Part shown: positions 46,326-54,769 of the stretch, piece after piece
How positions within the stretch are numbered: the first letter of the stretch is position 1
Layout of the letters: each line of letters begins with the position of its first letter
Assembly: GCF_025938095.1 (NCBI RefSeq)
Contig: NZ_JAPCZF010000001.1
Location: forward strand, 186,001-250,000
Direction: 5' to 3'
Origin: Novosphingobium sp. JCM 18896
GTDB lineage: Bacteria; Pseudomonadota; Alphaproteobacteria; Sphingomonadales; Sphingomonadaceae
Length of the DNA: 64,000 nucleotides
The notes under the pieces: model-generated
Told to the model about the DNA's origin: nothing
The model's input: only the letters and a program-made list of their open reading frames with translations
Database searches by the model: none
Made by a program: the position numbers and the translations under genes

Positions 46326-46937
46326 ATGACAAACAGACCCGTTGCCTCGCTTTCGCCGACACTGCTCGCGCGGAAGGGAGCCGCACGCCCGGCCATGCGG
46401 CCGCAACTGCAGCCACTGCGCGCCTTTCAGGACAGCGCCGCGCGCCAGCTCGACGATCTCGGCTGGAACGACATGGGCGATGCTGAAGCCGGTACGGTTG
46501 CGACGCCGGTGATCGAGCCGTCGTCCATCGAGACCTTGGCGCCGGTCGAGGAAGTCCAGACCGCCGAAATCGTGGCGCTGACGCCCGAGATCGAGATCGC
46601 TCCGACGCCCGTGCCCGCGCCCGAAGTGGTGCAGCAGCTCGCCAAGATCGCCGCGCGCGTGACCGGGAAGGGCAAGGCTATCAAGCCCGCCAAGACTGCG
46701 GCTGCCAAGGCTGAACCCGTCAAGGTCGATCTGAGCGCGCGTCGTTCGGCGCTGTCCGACGGTCGCCGCGCAGCCTTCACCTTGCGCCTGGATAGCGAGC
46801 GTCACCTCAAGCTTCGCCTCGCCTGCGTCACGAGCAACCGCAGCGCGCAGCAACTCGTCACCGAAGCGCTCGATCGCCTGATCGCCGACCTGCCCGACGT
46901 GGCGGAGCTGGCGGCCAAGGTCCGCAAGTCTCGCTGA
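46326..46937 (+). CDS. Ribbon-helix-helix protein, possible ParG-like partner of the ParA-like ATPase
   Basis: 203 residues. The first 130 are Pro/Glu/Ala-rich and look disordered. A basic stretch (KGKAIKPAKTAAAKAE) leads to AAFTLRLDSERHLKLRLACVTSNRSAQQLVTEALDRLI (in parts, about 149-186), the strand-helix-helix pattern of MetJ/Arc regulators. ParG has the same plan: a flexible N-terminus that stimulates ParF and an RHH fold that binds the operator/centromere. It begins 17 bases after the ATPase. The assignment is from pattern only. Confidence 0.7.
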   Translation: MTNRPVASLSPTLLARKGAARPAMRPQLQPLRAFQDSAARQLDDLGWNDMGDAEAGTVATPVIEPSSIETLAPVEEVQTAEIVALTPEIEIAPTPVPAPEVVQQLAKIAARVTGKGKAIKPAKTAAAKAEPVKVDLSARRSALSDGRRAAFTLRLDSERHLKLRLACVTSNRSAQQLVTEALDRLIADLPDVAELAAKVRKSR

Positions 46938-46965
46938 ACCGATCTATTCTAAAGGGAATCAGTCC

Positions 46966-48291
46966 ATGTCGCGCATGAGCCTCAAGACCGGCGTCAGTGC
47001 CAAGGCCATCCGATTCGCCATCTCCGGCGCCGTCGCCATGGGGCTCCTCGCCGGTTGCGCCGGGTCGGCATCGAAGCATCTGGCGCGCGCCGGCGAACAG
47101 GCCGTCCGCACCACGGGCAAGCAGTCGCGCGCCGTCGGCAATGCCGAGCAGGCCGTCGCCAAGACGCCGAACGATGCTGCCGCACGCTTCGCGCTGGGCC
47201 AGACCTATCTCGACGCCGGCCGCTTCCAGTCGGCGGTCACGAGCTTCTCCGACGCGATCGAGCTCGGCGATACCAGCGGCCGTACCCAGCTGAGCCTCGC
47301 GCTCGCGCAGATCGGTGCCGGCAATGCGCCGGCCGCCGTCGCCGTGCTCGACGAAGCGCGCGATTCGATCGGTGCGACCGACCGCGGTCTCGCGCTGGCG
47401 CTGGCCGGCGAGACCGGCCGCGGCGTCGCCGTACTGATGGATGCGCTGCGTTCGGGCGAGAACAATCCCAAGCTGCGCCAGAACCTGGCCTTCGCCTATG
47501 CCCTCGACGGGCAGTGGCGCGAGGCGCGCGTCACCATGGCGCAGGACGTTCCGGCCGATCAGATCGACGATCGCATCGGCGAGTGGGCGATGATGGCCCA
47601 GCCCGAGGCCGGTCAGCGCCGCGTCGCCAGCCTGCTCGGTGCGCCGGCCGGCGTTGCCGATGCCGGTCAGCCGGTCGCGCTGGCGCTGAACCCGGCCGCG
47701 CAGGCCGAGCGTTTCGCCGCCGCGGAAACGCCCAAGACCTTCACCCCGGCCGCGCAGGAACTGCCCCCGGTCGACGCCGCTCCGGCGCCGATCGCCCCGG
47801 CTTTCGCCGCCGCGCCCTCGACCGCTTTCGCCGCACCGGCTCCGGCTCCGGCCGCGCCGGTCATTGCCCCGGCGAGCTTCGCCGCGGCCTTCCCGGCGGC
47901 CAAGCCCGCGGCGCGTACCACGGCCAAGCCAGCCCGCGTGGCGCGTGTCGCGCCCGTCGCGGCGGCGCAGCCGGTCGTTACGGGCACGGGTAGCCACATG
48001 GTCCAGATCGGTGCGTTCTCGAGCGAGGCCAATGCCAAGCGTGCCGTGCGCCACTACACCGCGCGCAATGCCGAACTGCGCAACCTGCGCATCACGATCA
48101 CGCCCGCCGTGGTCAACGGCAAGAACTTCTGGCGTGTCGCGGCTGCCGATCTCGATCGCGGCTCGGCCACGCGCCTGTGCTCGGGCCTGAAGAACCGCGG
48201 CGGCGCCTGCTTCGCCTATGCGGCGACCAGCGCAACCGCCCGGCCGGCCTTCGCGTTCGCCGGCGGCGCGGCCAAGGCGCGCCACCGCTAA
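46966..48291 (+). CDS. Lipoprotein with TPR-like repeats and SPOR domain
   Basis: 441 residues with lipobox LAGC (Cys31). TPR-like helices cover about 60-185 (AARFALGQTYLDAGRFQSAVTSFSDAIELG). A 120-residue Ala/Pro linker follows, then a SPOR domain at about 340-415 (SHMVQIGAFSSEANAKRAV, FWRVAAADL). The protein would be anchored in the outer membrane and reach the septal wall. It lies 28 bases after the RHH gene, with AAGGGA as ribosome site, and a terminator closes the set. Confidence 0.85.
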   Translation: MSRMSLKTGVSAKAIRFAISGAVAMGLLAGCAGSASKHLARAGEQAVRTTGKQSRAVGNAEQAVAKTPNDAAARFALGQTYLDAGRFQSAVTSFSDAIELGDTSGRTQLSLALAQIGAGNAPAAVAVLDEARDSIGATDRGLALALAGETGRGVAVLMDALRSGENNPKLRQNLAFAYALDGQWREARVTMAQDVPADQIDDRIGEWAMMAQPEAGQRRVASLLGAPAGVADAGQPVALALNPAAQAERFAAAETPKTFTPAAQELPPVDAAPAPIAPAFAAAPSTAFAAPAPAPAAPVIAPASFAAAFPAAKPAARTTAKPARVARVAPVAAAQPVVTGTGSHMVQIGAFSSEANAKRAVRHYTARNAELRNLRITITPAVVNGKNFWRVAAADLDRGSATRLCSGLKNRGGACFAYAATSATARPAFAFAGGAAKARHR

Positions 48292-48331
48292 GGCCTTATC
48301 GCCAAGACTTTCGCTGCGGCGATTGCCCCGG

Positions 48332-48362
48332 AAAACCCCTCCCCATAGCGGGAGGGGTTTTT
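48332..48362. terminator. Bidirectional terminator after the SPOR lipoprotein gene
   Basis: AAAACCCCTCCC (48332-48343) pairs with GGGAGGGGTTTT (48350-48361) around CATAGC. It serves the plus-strand lipoprotein gene and the minus-strand pyrX. Confidence 0.9.
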
Positions 48363-48363
48363 G

Positions 48364-49614
48364 CTATGCGCCCAGGCTGTGGCTGCCCACGGGCATGCCG
48401 CCCTTGAACAGCGCCAGGACGCGGCCCTGGACCGGCTGACGGTCGAACGGGGTATTGCCCGCGGCGGCGGCCATCTTGTTCGAATCGACGATCCACGGCC
48501 GCTCAGGATCGATCACCGCCACGTCCGCTTCCGCGCCGGCCCGCAGCGCGCCGGCATCGACGCCGAGCAGTGCGGCGGGATTGGTCGCGAGCAGGCGGAA
48601 GGCGCGGCCGAGGTCGATCACCTCGTCGCGCACGAGGCTCAGGGTCAGCGGCAGCAGGGTTTCGGCGCCGGCCATGCCGGGCTCGGCGTCGGCGAAGGGC
48701 AGGCGCTTGTCCTCGGGGCCGCGCGGATCGTGGCCCGAGGTGACGACGTCGATCGTCCCATCGGCCAGCGCCGCGCGCACCGCCTGGCGATCGGCCTCGG
48801 AGCGCAGCGGCGGCGAGAGCCGGGCGAAAGTGCGGAAATCGGCGACGGCGATGTCCGAAAGCATGAAGTGCGCGGGGCTGACCCCGGCGGTGACGGCAAC
48901 GCCGCGCGTCTTGGCCGCACGCACCAGTGCGAGGCCGGCGGCGGTGGTGACTTGGCGCAGATGCAGCCGCGCGCCGCTCATCTCGGCCAGCGCCACGTCG
49001 CGCGCGATCGCCAGGGCTTCGGCTTCGGCGGGGGCCGAGGGCAGGCCCAGCCGCGTCGCCATCTCGCCGGCGGTGGCGACGGCATTGCCGACCAGCGCCT
49101 GGTCCTCGGCATGGCTGACGACGACGAGGTCGAGCATCGCGCAATAGCGCAGGAGCCGCAGCATCGTGCCCGAATCGGCGATCCAGCGGCGGCCCGTGGC
49201 GACGGCCTTGGCGCCGGCATCGCGCATCATCGCGATCTCGGCGAGTTCGCCACCCTCGAGTCCGCGCGTCGCGGCGCCGAGCGGGTGGACCCAGAGGTCG
49301 GGCTTGCCCGAGCGCGAGGCGTAGCGGACCGTCGAGGGACGATCGAGCGGTGGCCCCTGGTCGGGCATCAGCGCCGCGCGGGTGATCCCGCCGAAATGGA
49401 AGGCCGGCTTGTCGATCGCGAAGACGCCCAGATCGACGAGCCCCGGCGCGACGACCGCGCCCTTGGCGTCGATCACGCGCGCACCGTCGGTATCTACACT
49501 ATCGCCGACGGCCGCGATGCGACCGTTTTCGATGCGTACTGCACCCTTGGCCGGCGTGCCCTCGGGCAGGACCAGCAGGCCGTTGGCGATGACGAGGGTA
49601 GGGGCGACGCTCAT
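48364..49614 (-). CDS. pyrX: Non-catalytic dihydroorotase homologue PyrX
   Basis: 416 residues. The amidohydrolase frame is clear ([11 protein letters not shown], about 56-65), but the metal motif DxHxH of active dihydroorotases is replaced by Asp61-Leu-Gly-Val, and the later TDHAPH-type motif reads SGHDPR. This matches the inactive PyrC-like partner that props up aspartate transcarbamoylase in pseudomonads. It overlaps pyrB by four bases. A catalytic dihydroorotase must be encoded elsewhere. Confidence 0.88.
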   Translation of the reverse strand: MSVAPTLVIANGLLVLPEGTPAKGAVRIENGRIAAVGDSVDTDGARVIDAKGAVVAPGLVDLGVFAIDKPAFHFGGITRAALMPDQGPPLDRPSTVRYASRSGKPDLWVHPLGAATRGLEGGELAEIAMMRDAGAKAVATGRRWIADSGTMLRLLRYCAMLDLVVVSHAEDQALVGNAVATAGEMATRLGLPSAPAEAEALAIARDVALAEMSGARLHLRQVTTAAGLALVRAAKTRGVAVTAGVSPAHFMLSDIAVADFRTFARLSPPLRSEADRQAVRAALADGTIDVVTSGHDPRGPEDKRLPFADAEPGMAGAETLLPLTLSLVRDEVIDLGRAFRLLATNPAALLGVDAGALRAGAEADVAVIDPERPWIVDSNKMAAAAGNTPFDRQPVQGRVLALFKGGMPVGSHSLGA

Positions 49615-50618
49615 GCCCAGCCCTCCACGCCGCGCGCCTTTCGCGTCAGCACCTCGAGGCAGGCCATGCGCATGGCCACGCCCATCTCGACCTGGCGGGT
49701 GATCATCGAGCGTCCCGCCAGATCTGCCACGTTGCTGTCGATCTCGACGCCGCGGTTCATCGGTCCGGGGTGCATGACCAGCGCATCGGGCTTGGCCAGG
49801 GCCAGCCGGTGGAGCGTCAGCCCGTAGAGATGGCGGTATTCGCGCGGGGAGGGGATGAACTGGCCCTCCATGCGCTCCTGCTGGAGCCGCAGCATCATGA
49901 CCACGTCGGCGCCGGCCAGCGCCTTGTCGAAATCGTGATAGGGCGTGACCTTCATCTGCTCGATCCCCGCGGGCATCAGCGCCGGCGGCGCGCAGACGCG
50001 GACCTCGGCGCCCAGCGTGGTCAGGCAGTGGATGTTCGACCGCGCGACGCGGCTGTGCAGGATGTCGCCGCAGATCGTCACGATCAGGCCGTTGAACTCG
50101 CCCTTCCGTTTGTCGAACAGGGCTTGGCGGATCGTCAGCGCGTCGAGCAGGCCTTGGGTCGGGTGCTCGTGCTGGCCGTCGCCAGCGTTGAGCACGGGGC
50201 AATCGACCTTGTCGGCGATCAGCCGCACCGCGCCCGACGAGCCGTGGCGGATGACGATGGCGTCGGCGCGCATGGCGTTGAGCGTCATCGCCGTGTCGAT
50301 CAAGGTCTCGCCCTTTTTCACGCTCGATTGCGCGACCGCCATGTTGACCACGTCGGCGCCGAGCCGCTTGCCGGCGATCTCGAAGCTCAACAAGGTGCGC
50401 GTCGAGTTCTCGAAGAAGGCGTTGATGATCGTCAGCCCGGCGAGCCGATCGGCACGCTTCTGCGGCTGGCGGTTGAGCTCGACCCACTGTTCGGCCTCGT
50501 CGAGGAGGAACAGCAATTCGTGCGGGGCGAGGCCGGCGAGGCCGAGCAGCCCGCGGTGCGGAAACGCGAGCGATCCTGCCGGATAGCGTCCCGTTTGGGA
50601 GAGTTCTGCCGATGTCAT
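49611..50618 (-). CDS. pyrB: Aspartate carbamoyltransferase catalytic subunit
   Basis: 335 residues from ATG 50618. Active-site motifs are [35 protein letters not shown] and [13 protein letters not shown]. It makes carbamoyl-aspartate in pyrimidine synthesis. It has the N-terminal extension seen in pyrX-linked (class A) enzymes, and no pyrI lies nearby. The stop overlaps the pyrX start. Confidence 0.96.
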   Translation of the reverse strand: MTSAELSQTGRYPAGSLAFPHRGLLGLAGLAPHELLFLLDEAEQWVELNRQPQKRADRLAGLTIINAFFENSTRTLLSFEIAGKRLGADVVNMAVAQSSVKKGETLIDTAMTLNAMRADAIVIRHGSSGAVRLIADKVDCPVLNAGDGQHEHPTQGLLDALTIRQALFDKRKGEFNGLIVTICGDILHSRVARSNIHCLTTLGAEVRVCAPPALMPAGIEQMKVTPYHDFDKALAGADVVMMLRLQQERMEGQFIPSPREYRHLYGLTLHRLALAKPDALVMHPGPMNRGVEIDSNVADLAGRSMITRQVEMGVAMRMACLEVLTRKARGVEGWA

Positions 50619-50670
50619 TGAAGACAGTGCCCTACGCGGGTGGGGGCGAGCGGTAAAGACCGTTATCCCC

Positions 50671-50705
50671 GACGCGGAATGTAGCCATTGACTACATTCC
50701 GCGTC
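50671..50705. promoter_or_regulatory. Perfect 14-base dyad, toxin-antitoxin operator candidate
   Basis: GACGCGGAATGTAG (50671-50684) and CTACATTCCGCGTC (50692-50705) pair without mismatch around a 7-base centre. It lies between pyrB and the toxin start, where the antitoxin, alone or with toxin, would repress its own operon. It could also form a hairpin in the pyrB leader. Confidence 0.75.
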
Positions 50706-50723
50706 GAAGCTATCCTGGGGACA

Positions 50724-50972
50724 GTGAAGCAGATCCAATACACGCGATCGGCCCTAAAGGCGCTTCGCCGTATGCCCGCGAACACAGCGGAACTGATCGT
50801 GTCGAAAATCGAGCAATATGCCGTTGAACCGGGCGCGTTGGCCAACAATGTCGTGGCGCTCAAAGGGCGCGATGGCGTCTGCTTGCGAGTGGGCGATTGG
50901 CGCGTGATCATGGACGACGGTGTCGTGCTTGCCGTGCTCGAGATCGGCCCGCGCGGCGGAGTTTACGAGTGA
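50724..50972 (+). CDS. RelE/ParE-superfamily toxin
   Basis: 82 residues from GTG 50724, giving a start of [18 protein letters not shown] as family members have; TTG 50688 is also in frame but lies inside the dyad. Core motifs are [33 protein letters not shown] and [15 protein letters not shown], close to RelE mRNA interferases. The Arg-rich face is present. The gene precedes its antitoxin, the HigBA order. The start is uncertain because the ribosome site is too close to GTG. Confidence 0.85.
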   Translation: MKQIQYTRSALKALRRMPANTAELIVSKIEQYAVEPGALANNVVALKGRDGVCLRVGDWRVIMDDGVVLAVLEIGPRGGVYE

Positions 50973-50979
50973 GGCGATC

Positions 50980-51321
50980 ATGAACGAAATGGTGACGATC
51001 ACGAAGGCCGAGTATCAGCGCCTGCGCGAAGCCGCGGAAGAGCTCGACGATCTGCGCAGTTACGATCGTGCCAAGGCTGCGCTTGCGGCCGGCGACGACG
51101 AACTCGTTCCCGCCGAGGCCGTCAACCGCATCATCGGTGGCGAGAGCCCGCTGCGGGTGTTTCGCGATCTTCGCGCACTGACCCAGCAGCAACTGGCGGA
51201 TGCCTCGGGCGTCAATCGCGTGCAGATCGCCGACATCGAGGCTGGCCGAAAGACCGGATCGGTCGAAACGGTGAAGAAACTGGCCGCAACATTGGGCGTG
51301 ACGCTGGACGATCTCGTCTAA
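50980..51321 (+). CDS. Xre-type helix-turn-helix antitoxin
   Basis: 113 residues from ATG 50980, seven bases after the toxin stop, with GAGGCG as ribosome site. The N-terminal 60 residues are acidic (EELDDLRSYDRAKAALAAGDDEL) and should wrap the toxin. The HTH domain is LTQQQLADASGVNRVQIADIEAG. It would neutralise the toxin and bind the upstream dyad. Confidence 0.87.
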   Translation: MNEMVTITKAEYQRLREAAEELDDLRSYDRAKAALAAGDDELVPAEAVNRIIGGESPLRVFRDLRALTQQQLADASGVNRVQIADIEAGRKTGSVETVKKLAATLGVTLDDLV

Positions 51322-51357
51322 GCCCCTACCTCTCTGTCGAAAATGCAAGGAACCCGC

Positions 51358-53241
51358 ATGGCATTCGCGCGCAAGGTCTGGAAGTTGCTGGTGGCGATCA
51401 AGGACGGGCTCGCGCTGCTGTTCCTGATCCTGTTCTTCCTCGCGATCTATGCGGCGCTGACCAGCCGGCCCAACATCGGCCAGGTCCAGAACGGCGCGCT
51501 GTTGCTCAAGCTCGACGGGGCGATCGTCGAGGAACCTTCGATCAGCGATCCGATCGAACAACTCGTGTCGCGCCGGGCCCCCACGGGCGAGTATCGGGCG
51601 CGTGACGTGGTCCGCGCGCTGCGGCTTGCGGCCAAGGACGACAGGATCAAGGCCGTGGTCTTCGACCTTTCGCGCTTCACCGGCGCGGGTTTCGTCCATC
51701 TCCACGACATCGGCCAAGCGATGGACGAGGTCCGCGCGGCCAAGAAGCCGATCCTCACCTATGCGACGCTCTATGCCGACGACGGCATGCTGATCGCCGC
51801 GCATTCGAGCGAGGTCTGGGTCAATCCGCTGGGCGGTGCGCTGGTCCTGGGGCCGGGCGGCAACCAGTTGTTCTACGGCGGCCTGCTCGAACGGCTGAAG
51901 ATTACTGCCCATGTCTTCCGTGTCGGCACCTACAAGTCCGCGGTCGAGCCCTACATCCGCAACGACATGTCGCCCGAATCGCGCGATGCCGCGCAGGCGC
52001 TCTATGGCGCGCTGTGGGAGAACTGGAAGGCCGATGTGGCCAAGGCGCGGCCCAAGGCGAATCTCGCGCTGGTCGGCAGCGATCCGGTCGGCTGGGTGCG
52101 CGCCTCGGGCGGCGACGTCGCCAAGGCCGCGCTGGCGGCGGGGCTGGTCGACAAGCTCGGCAACGAGGTCGAGTTCGGCCAACGCGTCGCGCAGGTCGTC
52201 GGCCAGAACAAGCTCGATCCGGGCCCCGGCCACTTCGCGCATACGACGCTCAAGACCTGGCTCGCGGCCAACAAGCCCCAGCGACCGGGCAAGGCGATCG
52301 GCGTCGTGACCATCGCGGGCGAGATCGTCGACGGCGATGCGGGGCCGGGTACGGCGGGCGGCGAGCGTATCGCCAAGCTGCTCGACGAAGCGCAGCAGAA
52401 GGACTTTGCCGCGCTGGTCGTGCGCGTCGATTCGCCCGGCGGGACGATCACCGGCGCCGAGCAGATCCGCGCGGCGATCGATCGCTACAAGGCGAAGAAG
52501 ATCCCGATCGTCGTGTCGATGGCCAACCTCGCGGCGAGCGGCGGCTATTGGGTCTCGACCCCGGCGCAGCGCATCTTCGCCGAGCCGGGCACGATCACCG
52601 GGTCGATTGGCGTTTTTGCCGTCATTCCCAGCTTCGAACGCGCGCTGTCCGAATGGGGCGTGTCGGCCGACGGGGTAAAGACCACGCCGCTGTCGGGCCA
52701 GCCCGATCCGATCGGCGGGCTTTCGGCCGACGTCTCGGCAATGCTCCAGGCCAATGTCGAGAGCAATTACGGCCGCTTCATCGGCCTCGTCGGTGCGGCG
52801 CGGCGCAAGACGCCCGAGCAGGTCGACGCGATCGGGCAGGGCCGCGTCTGGGACGGCGGCACGGCGCGGCAGAACGGCCTGGTCGACGAATTCGGCGGGC
52901 TCGACGAAGCGCTGGCCTATGCCGCCAAGTCGGCCAAGCTGACCGAATGGCACGCGGTCTACCTGGGCGACACGCCCGATCAGTGGGCCTCGCTGCTGCA
53001 GCGGCTCGGCGGCCAGGACGACGATAGCGCCCCGCCGGCCGAGGCGCGCGATTTCGCCGCGGTGTTGGCACAGCGCCAGCTCGGGCTCGTCGGCCATGCC
53101 CTGGCCGGGGCCGAACGGCTCGTCGGCACGCGCGGCGTGCAGGCCTATTGCCTCGAGTGCCCGGCGCCCGGCGCGCGGCAGCCGGTCAAGGGCGACCTGA
53201 CCTTGCTGGCGCGCGCGGCGCAAATGCTCGAGCTGAAGTAA
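51358..53241 (+). CDS. sppA: Signal peptide peptidase SppA, long (67 kDa) type
   Basis: 627 residues from ATG 51358, with AAGGAA upstream; ATG 51343 is weaker. One N-terminal membrane helix, then two tandem SppA domains. The catalytic dyad is Lys193 (YKSAVEPY) and Ser394 (AASGGYW), matching the split arrangement of the E. coli enzyme. It digests cleaved signal peptides in the inner membrane. It follows the toxin-antitoxin pair by 36 bases. Confidence 0.95.
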   Translation: MAFARKVWKLLVAIKDGLALLFLILFFLAIYAALTSRPNIGQVQNGALLLKLDGAIVEEPSISDPIEQLVSRRAPTGEYRARDVVRALRLAAKDDRIKAVVFDLSRFTGAGFVHLHDIGQAMDEVRAAKKPILTYATLYADDGMLIAAHSSEVWVNPLGGALVLGPGGNQLFYGGLLERLKITAHVFRVGTYKSAVEPYIRNDMSPESRDAAQALYGALWENWKADVAKARPKANLALVGSDPVGWVRASGGDVAKAALAAGLVDKLGNEVEFGQRVAQVVGQNKLDPGPGHFAHTTLKTWLAANKPQRPGKAIGVVTIAGEIVDGDAGPGTAGGERIAKLLDEAQQKDFAALVVRVDSPGGTITGAEQIRAAIDRYKAKKIPIVVSMANLAASGGYWVSTPAQRIFAEPGTITGSIGVFAVIPSFERALSEWGVSADGVKTTPLSGQPDPIGGLSADVSAMLQANVESNYGRFIGLVGAARRKTPEQVDAIGQGRVWDGGTARQNGLVDEFGGLDEALAYAAKSAKLTEWHAVYLGDTPDQWASLLQRLGGQDDDSAPPAEARDFAAVLAQRQLGLVGHALAGAERLVGTRGVQAYCLECPAPGARQPVKGDLTLLARAAQMLELK

Positions 53242-53313
53242 GCTTCGGGAACGGACCGGGCTCTTAGCCCGGCTTCGTCATCCCAGCCATTCCCCCATCA
53301 TCCGCGCCACTTT

Positions 53314-53335
53314 CCCCGCCTTCGCGGGGATGACG
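53314..53335. repeat. Single REP remnant
   Basis: CCCCGCCTTCGCGGGGATGACG equals one end of the paired elements at 39.5 and 56.5 kb. The partner unit (about 53278-53290) is decayed. Confidence 0.75.
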
Positions 53336-53367
53336 GATGGTTTCTGGAGGAGCGCCCAGCGCTCAAC

Positions 53368-54282
53368 CTAGGCCGCGGCGGTTGCCGTCCGCGGCCGACC
53401 CAGCCGCAGGTCGCCCATGATCGAGGTGCGGTGCATGTTGCGGCCCGATTCCTCGTCATAGGGCACGACGCGGTGCATGACGCCGTGGTTGTTCCAGATC
53501 ACGAAATCGCCCTCGCGCCAGTCGTGGCTGTAGGAGAATTCGGGCTGGGCAGCCCATTCGATCAGCCGCTCGATCAGCGAGCGGCCGGCGACGTAGGACA
53601 TGCCGATCACCTCGTCGGCGTGGCTGCCGAGCACCAGCGACTGGCGACCGTCGGGTTGGGTCCAGACCAGCGGCACGACCATCTCGGGCGCCTGGCGGAA
53701 GCGCGCGAGGCGATCTTCGGGGATCTCGCGGAAGACGTGGCGCATTGCCGCCTCGAGGCGGTGGATCACCTTGAGCTCGGCGATCGCCGCCTGCTCGGCT
53801 TTCGGCAGTTGCGCCCAGGCGGCGAAGGTGTTGGCGAATTCGGTCTGGCCGCCCGTGGGCGAGAGCTTGCGCGCCGACAGCATCGTCGCCTTGGGCAGCG
53901 GCTGGTCGACCGTGACGCCGTCGGTGTGCCAGAACCAGGTGGCATAGACGAATTCGGGCGCGAGGGTCGCGCCCTTGCCCAGCGCGATCTTGTAGACGTC
54001 GGTTGCCTCGTCGCGCTTGGTCGAATCCTCGATCGCCGCGCTCGTATAGTTGAGCCGCTGGCCGAAGGCGTCGGTGAAGGCCAGTTGCTCGGCGTCGGTC
54101 AGGTGGAGTTCGGGGAAGACCAGCACGCCGCGCTGTTCCATCGCGTCGCGTATGGCCTGGACCACTTCGGGCTCGCAGAGCCGTGCCTTGTCGACGTGGA
54201 CCAGGCTGCCGATGTGCTCTTTGACGGGCTCGAAGGTGATCGCGGTCATGGGTCTCGCCATTGCTGATTGTTCAGCTTCCAT
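53368..54282 (-). CDS. TauD/TfdA-family Fe(II)/2-oxoglutarate dioxygenase, second paralogue
   Basis: 304 residues from ATG 54282, where GAGGGA stands six bases upstream; ATG codons at 54261 and 54249 are alternatives. The facial triad is His119-x-Asp121 (WFWHTDG) and the distal His in GVMHRVVPYD; the Arg is in NMHRTS. By eye it aligns along its full length with the enzyme at 27471 (VFPELxLTDxEQL, GGxTEFAxTxAA, EGDFVIWxN). The substrate is unknown. GCTGA-ACAA-TCAGC lies inside its first codons. Confidence 0.9.
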   Translation of the reverse strand: MEAEQSAMARPMTAITFEPVKEHIGSLVHVDKARLCEPEVVQAIRDAMEQRGVLVFPELHLTDAEQLAFTDAFGQRLNYTSAAIEDSTKRDEATDVYKIALGKGATLAPEFVYATWFWHTDGVTVDQPLPKATMLSARKLSPTGGQTEFANTFAAWAQLPKAEQAAIAELKVIHRLEAAMRHVFREIPEDRLARFRQAPEMVVPLVWTQPDGRQSLVLGSHADEVIGMSYVAGRSLIERLIEWAAQPEFSYSHDWREGDFVIWNNHGVMHRVVPYDEESGRNMHRTSIMGDLRLGRPRTATAAA

Positions 54283-54332
54283 ACGATTCCCTCGCACGGC
54301 AGCCTAGCGCCGCGGCATGACTGGAGCGGAAG

Positions 54333-54512
54333 CTACAGCGGTGGCGGCGTTTCGTCCGGGCCGCGGTCGGGATTGTCGACGTCGGGCTGGAGCGGCGGGG
54401 TCTCGTCGGGCGAATTCGGCTGGAATCCGGGCTCGGGCTCCTGCATTGGCGGGCTTTCGTCGGGTGACTGGGGCTCGATCGTGTCGGGGGTGAATTCCGG
54501 TTGCGTGGCCAT
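54333..54512 (-). CDS. 59-residue Pro/Asp/Glu-rich small protein
   Basis: From ATG 54512, with AAAGGCAGG just upstream, it reads MATQPEFTPDTIEPQSPDES and ends GPDETPPPL. SPDESPP, SPDETPP and GPDETPP recur, so it is built of a degenerate repeat of about 17 residues. No cysteine, signal peptide or helix is evident; it is probably unfolded and acidic. It lies 50 bases before the dioxygenase on the same strand. Codon usage (third-position G/C) matches its neighbours. Confidence 0.7.
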   Translation of the reverse strand: MATQPEFTPDTIEPQSPDESPPMQEPEPGFQPNSPDETPPLQPDVDNPDRGPDETPPPL

Positions 54513-54629
54513 AAACCTGCCTTTCTTTCCCAGAAAACCATTGCGAGACGTCCACAGTTCCCGCGGCGCTTGCCCTTTTGTCCCAGTGCTTATAAGGGCC
54601 GTCGCCTGATTTTTAGGCTTCGTCGATAT

Positions 54630-54714
54630 GCGGGCGTGGCGGAACTGGTAGACGCGCTGGTTTTAGGTACCAGTATCGCAAGATGTGGGGGTTCGAGTCC
54701 CTTCGCCCGCACCA
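54630..54714 (+). tRNA. tRNA-Leu (TAG)
   Basis: Acceptor GCGGGCG (54630-54636) pairs with CGCCCGC (54704-54710). The anticodon stem CTGGT/ACCAG encloses TTTAGGT, anticodon TAG. A long variable arm and the T arm GGGG-GTTCGAGT-CCCT follow. CCA is encoded. It reads CUA/CUN. Confidence 0.97.
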
Positions 54715-54769
54715 GTGCCTCGCCCCTGAACCAGCGATGCCGTTTTGAGAGTGGAAGGCTTCCAGAGCT

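Noticed and set aside
48361..53223. Long opposite-strand frames across pyrX and sppA
   Set aside because: High-GC shadow frames without motifs, opposite genes whose active-site motifs are intact.
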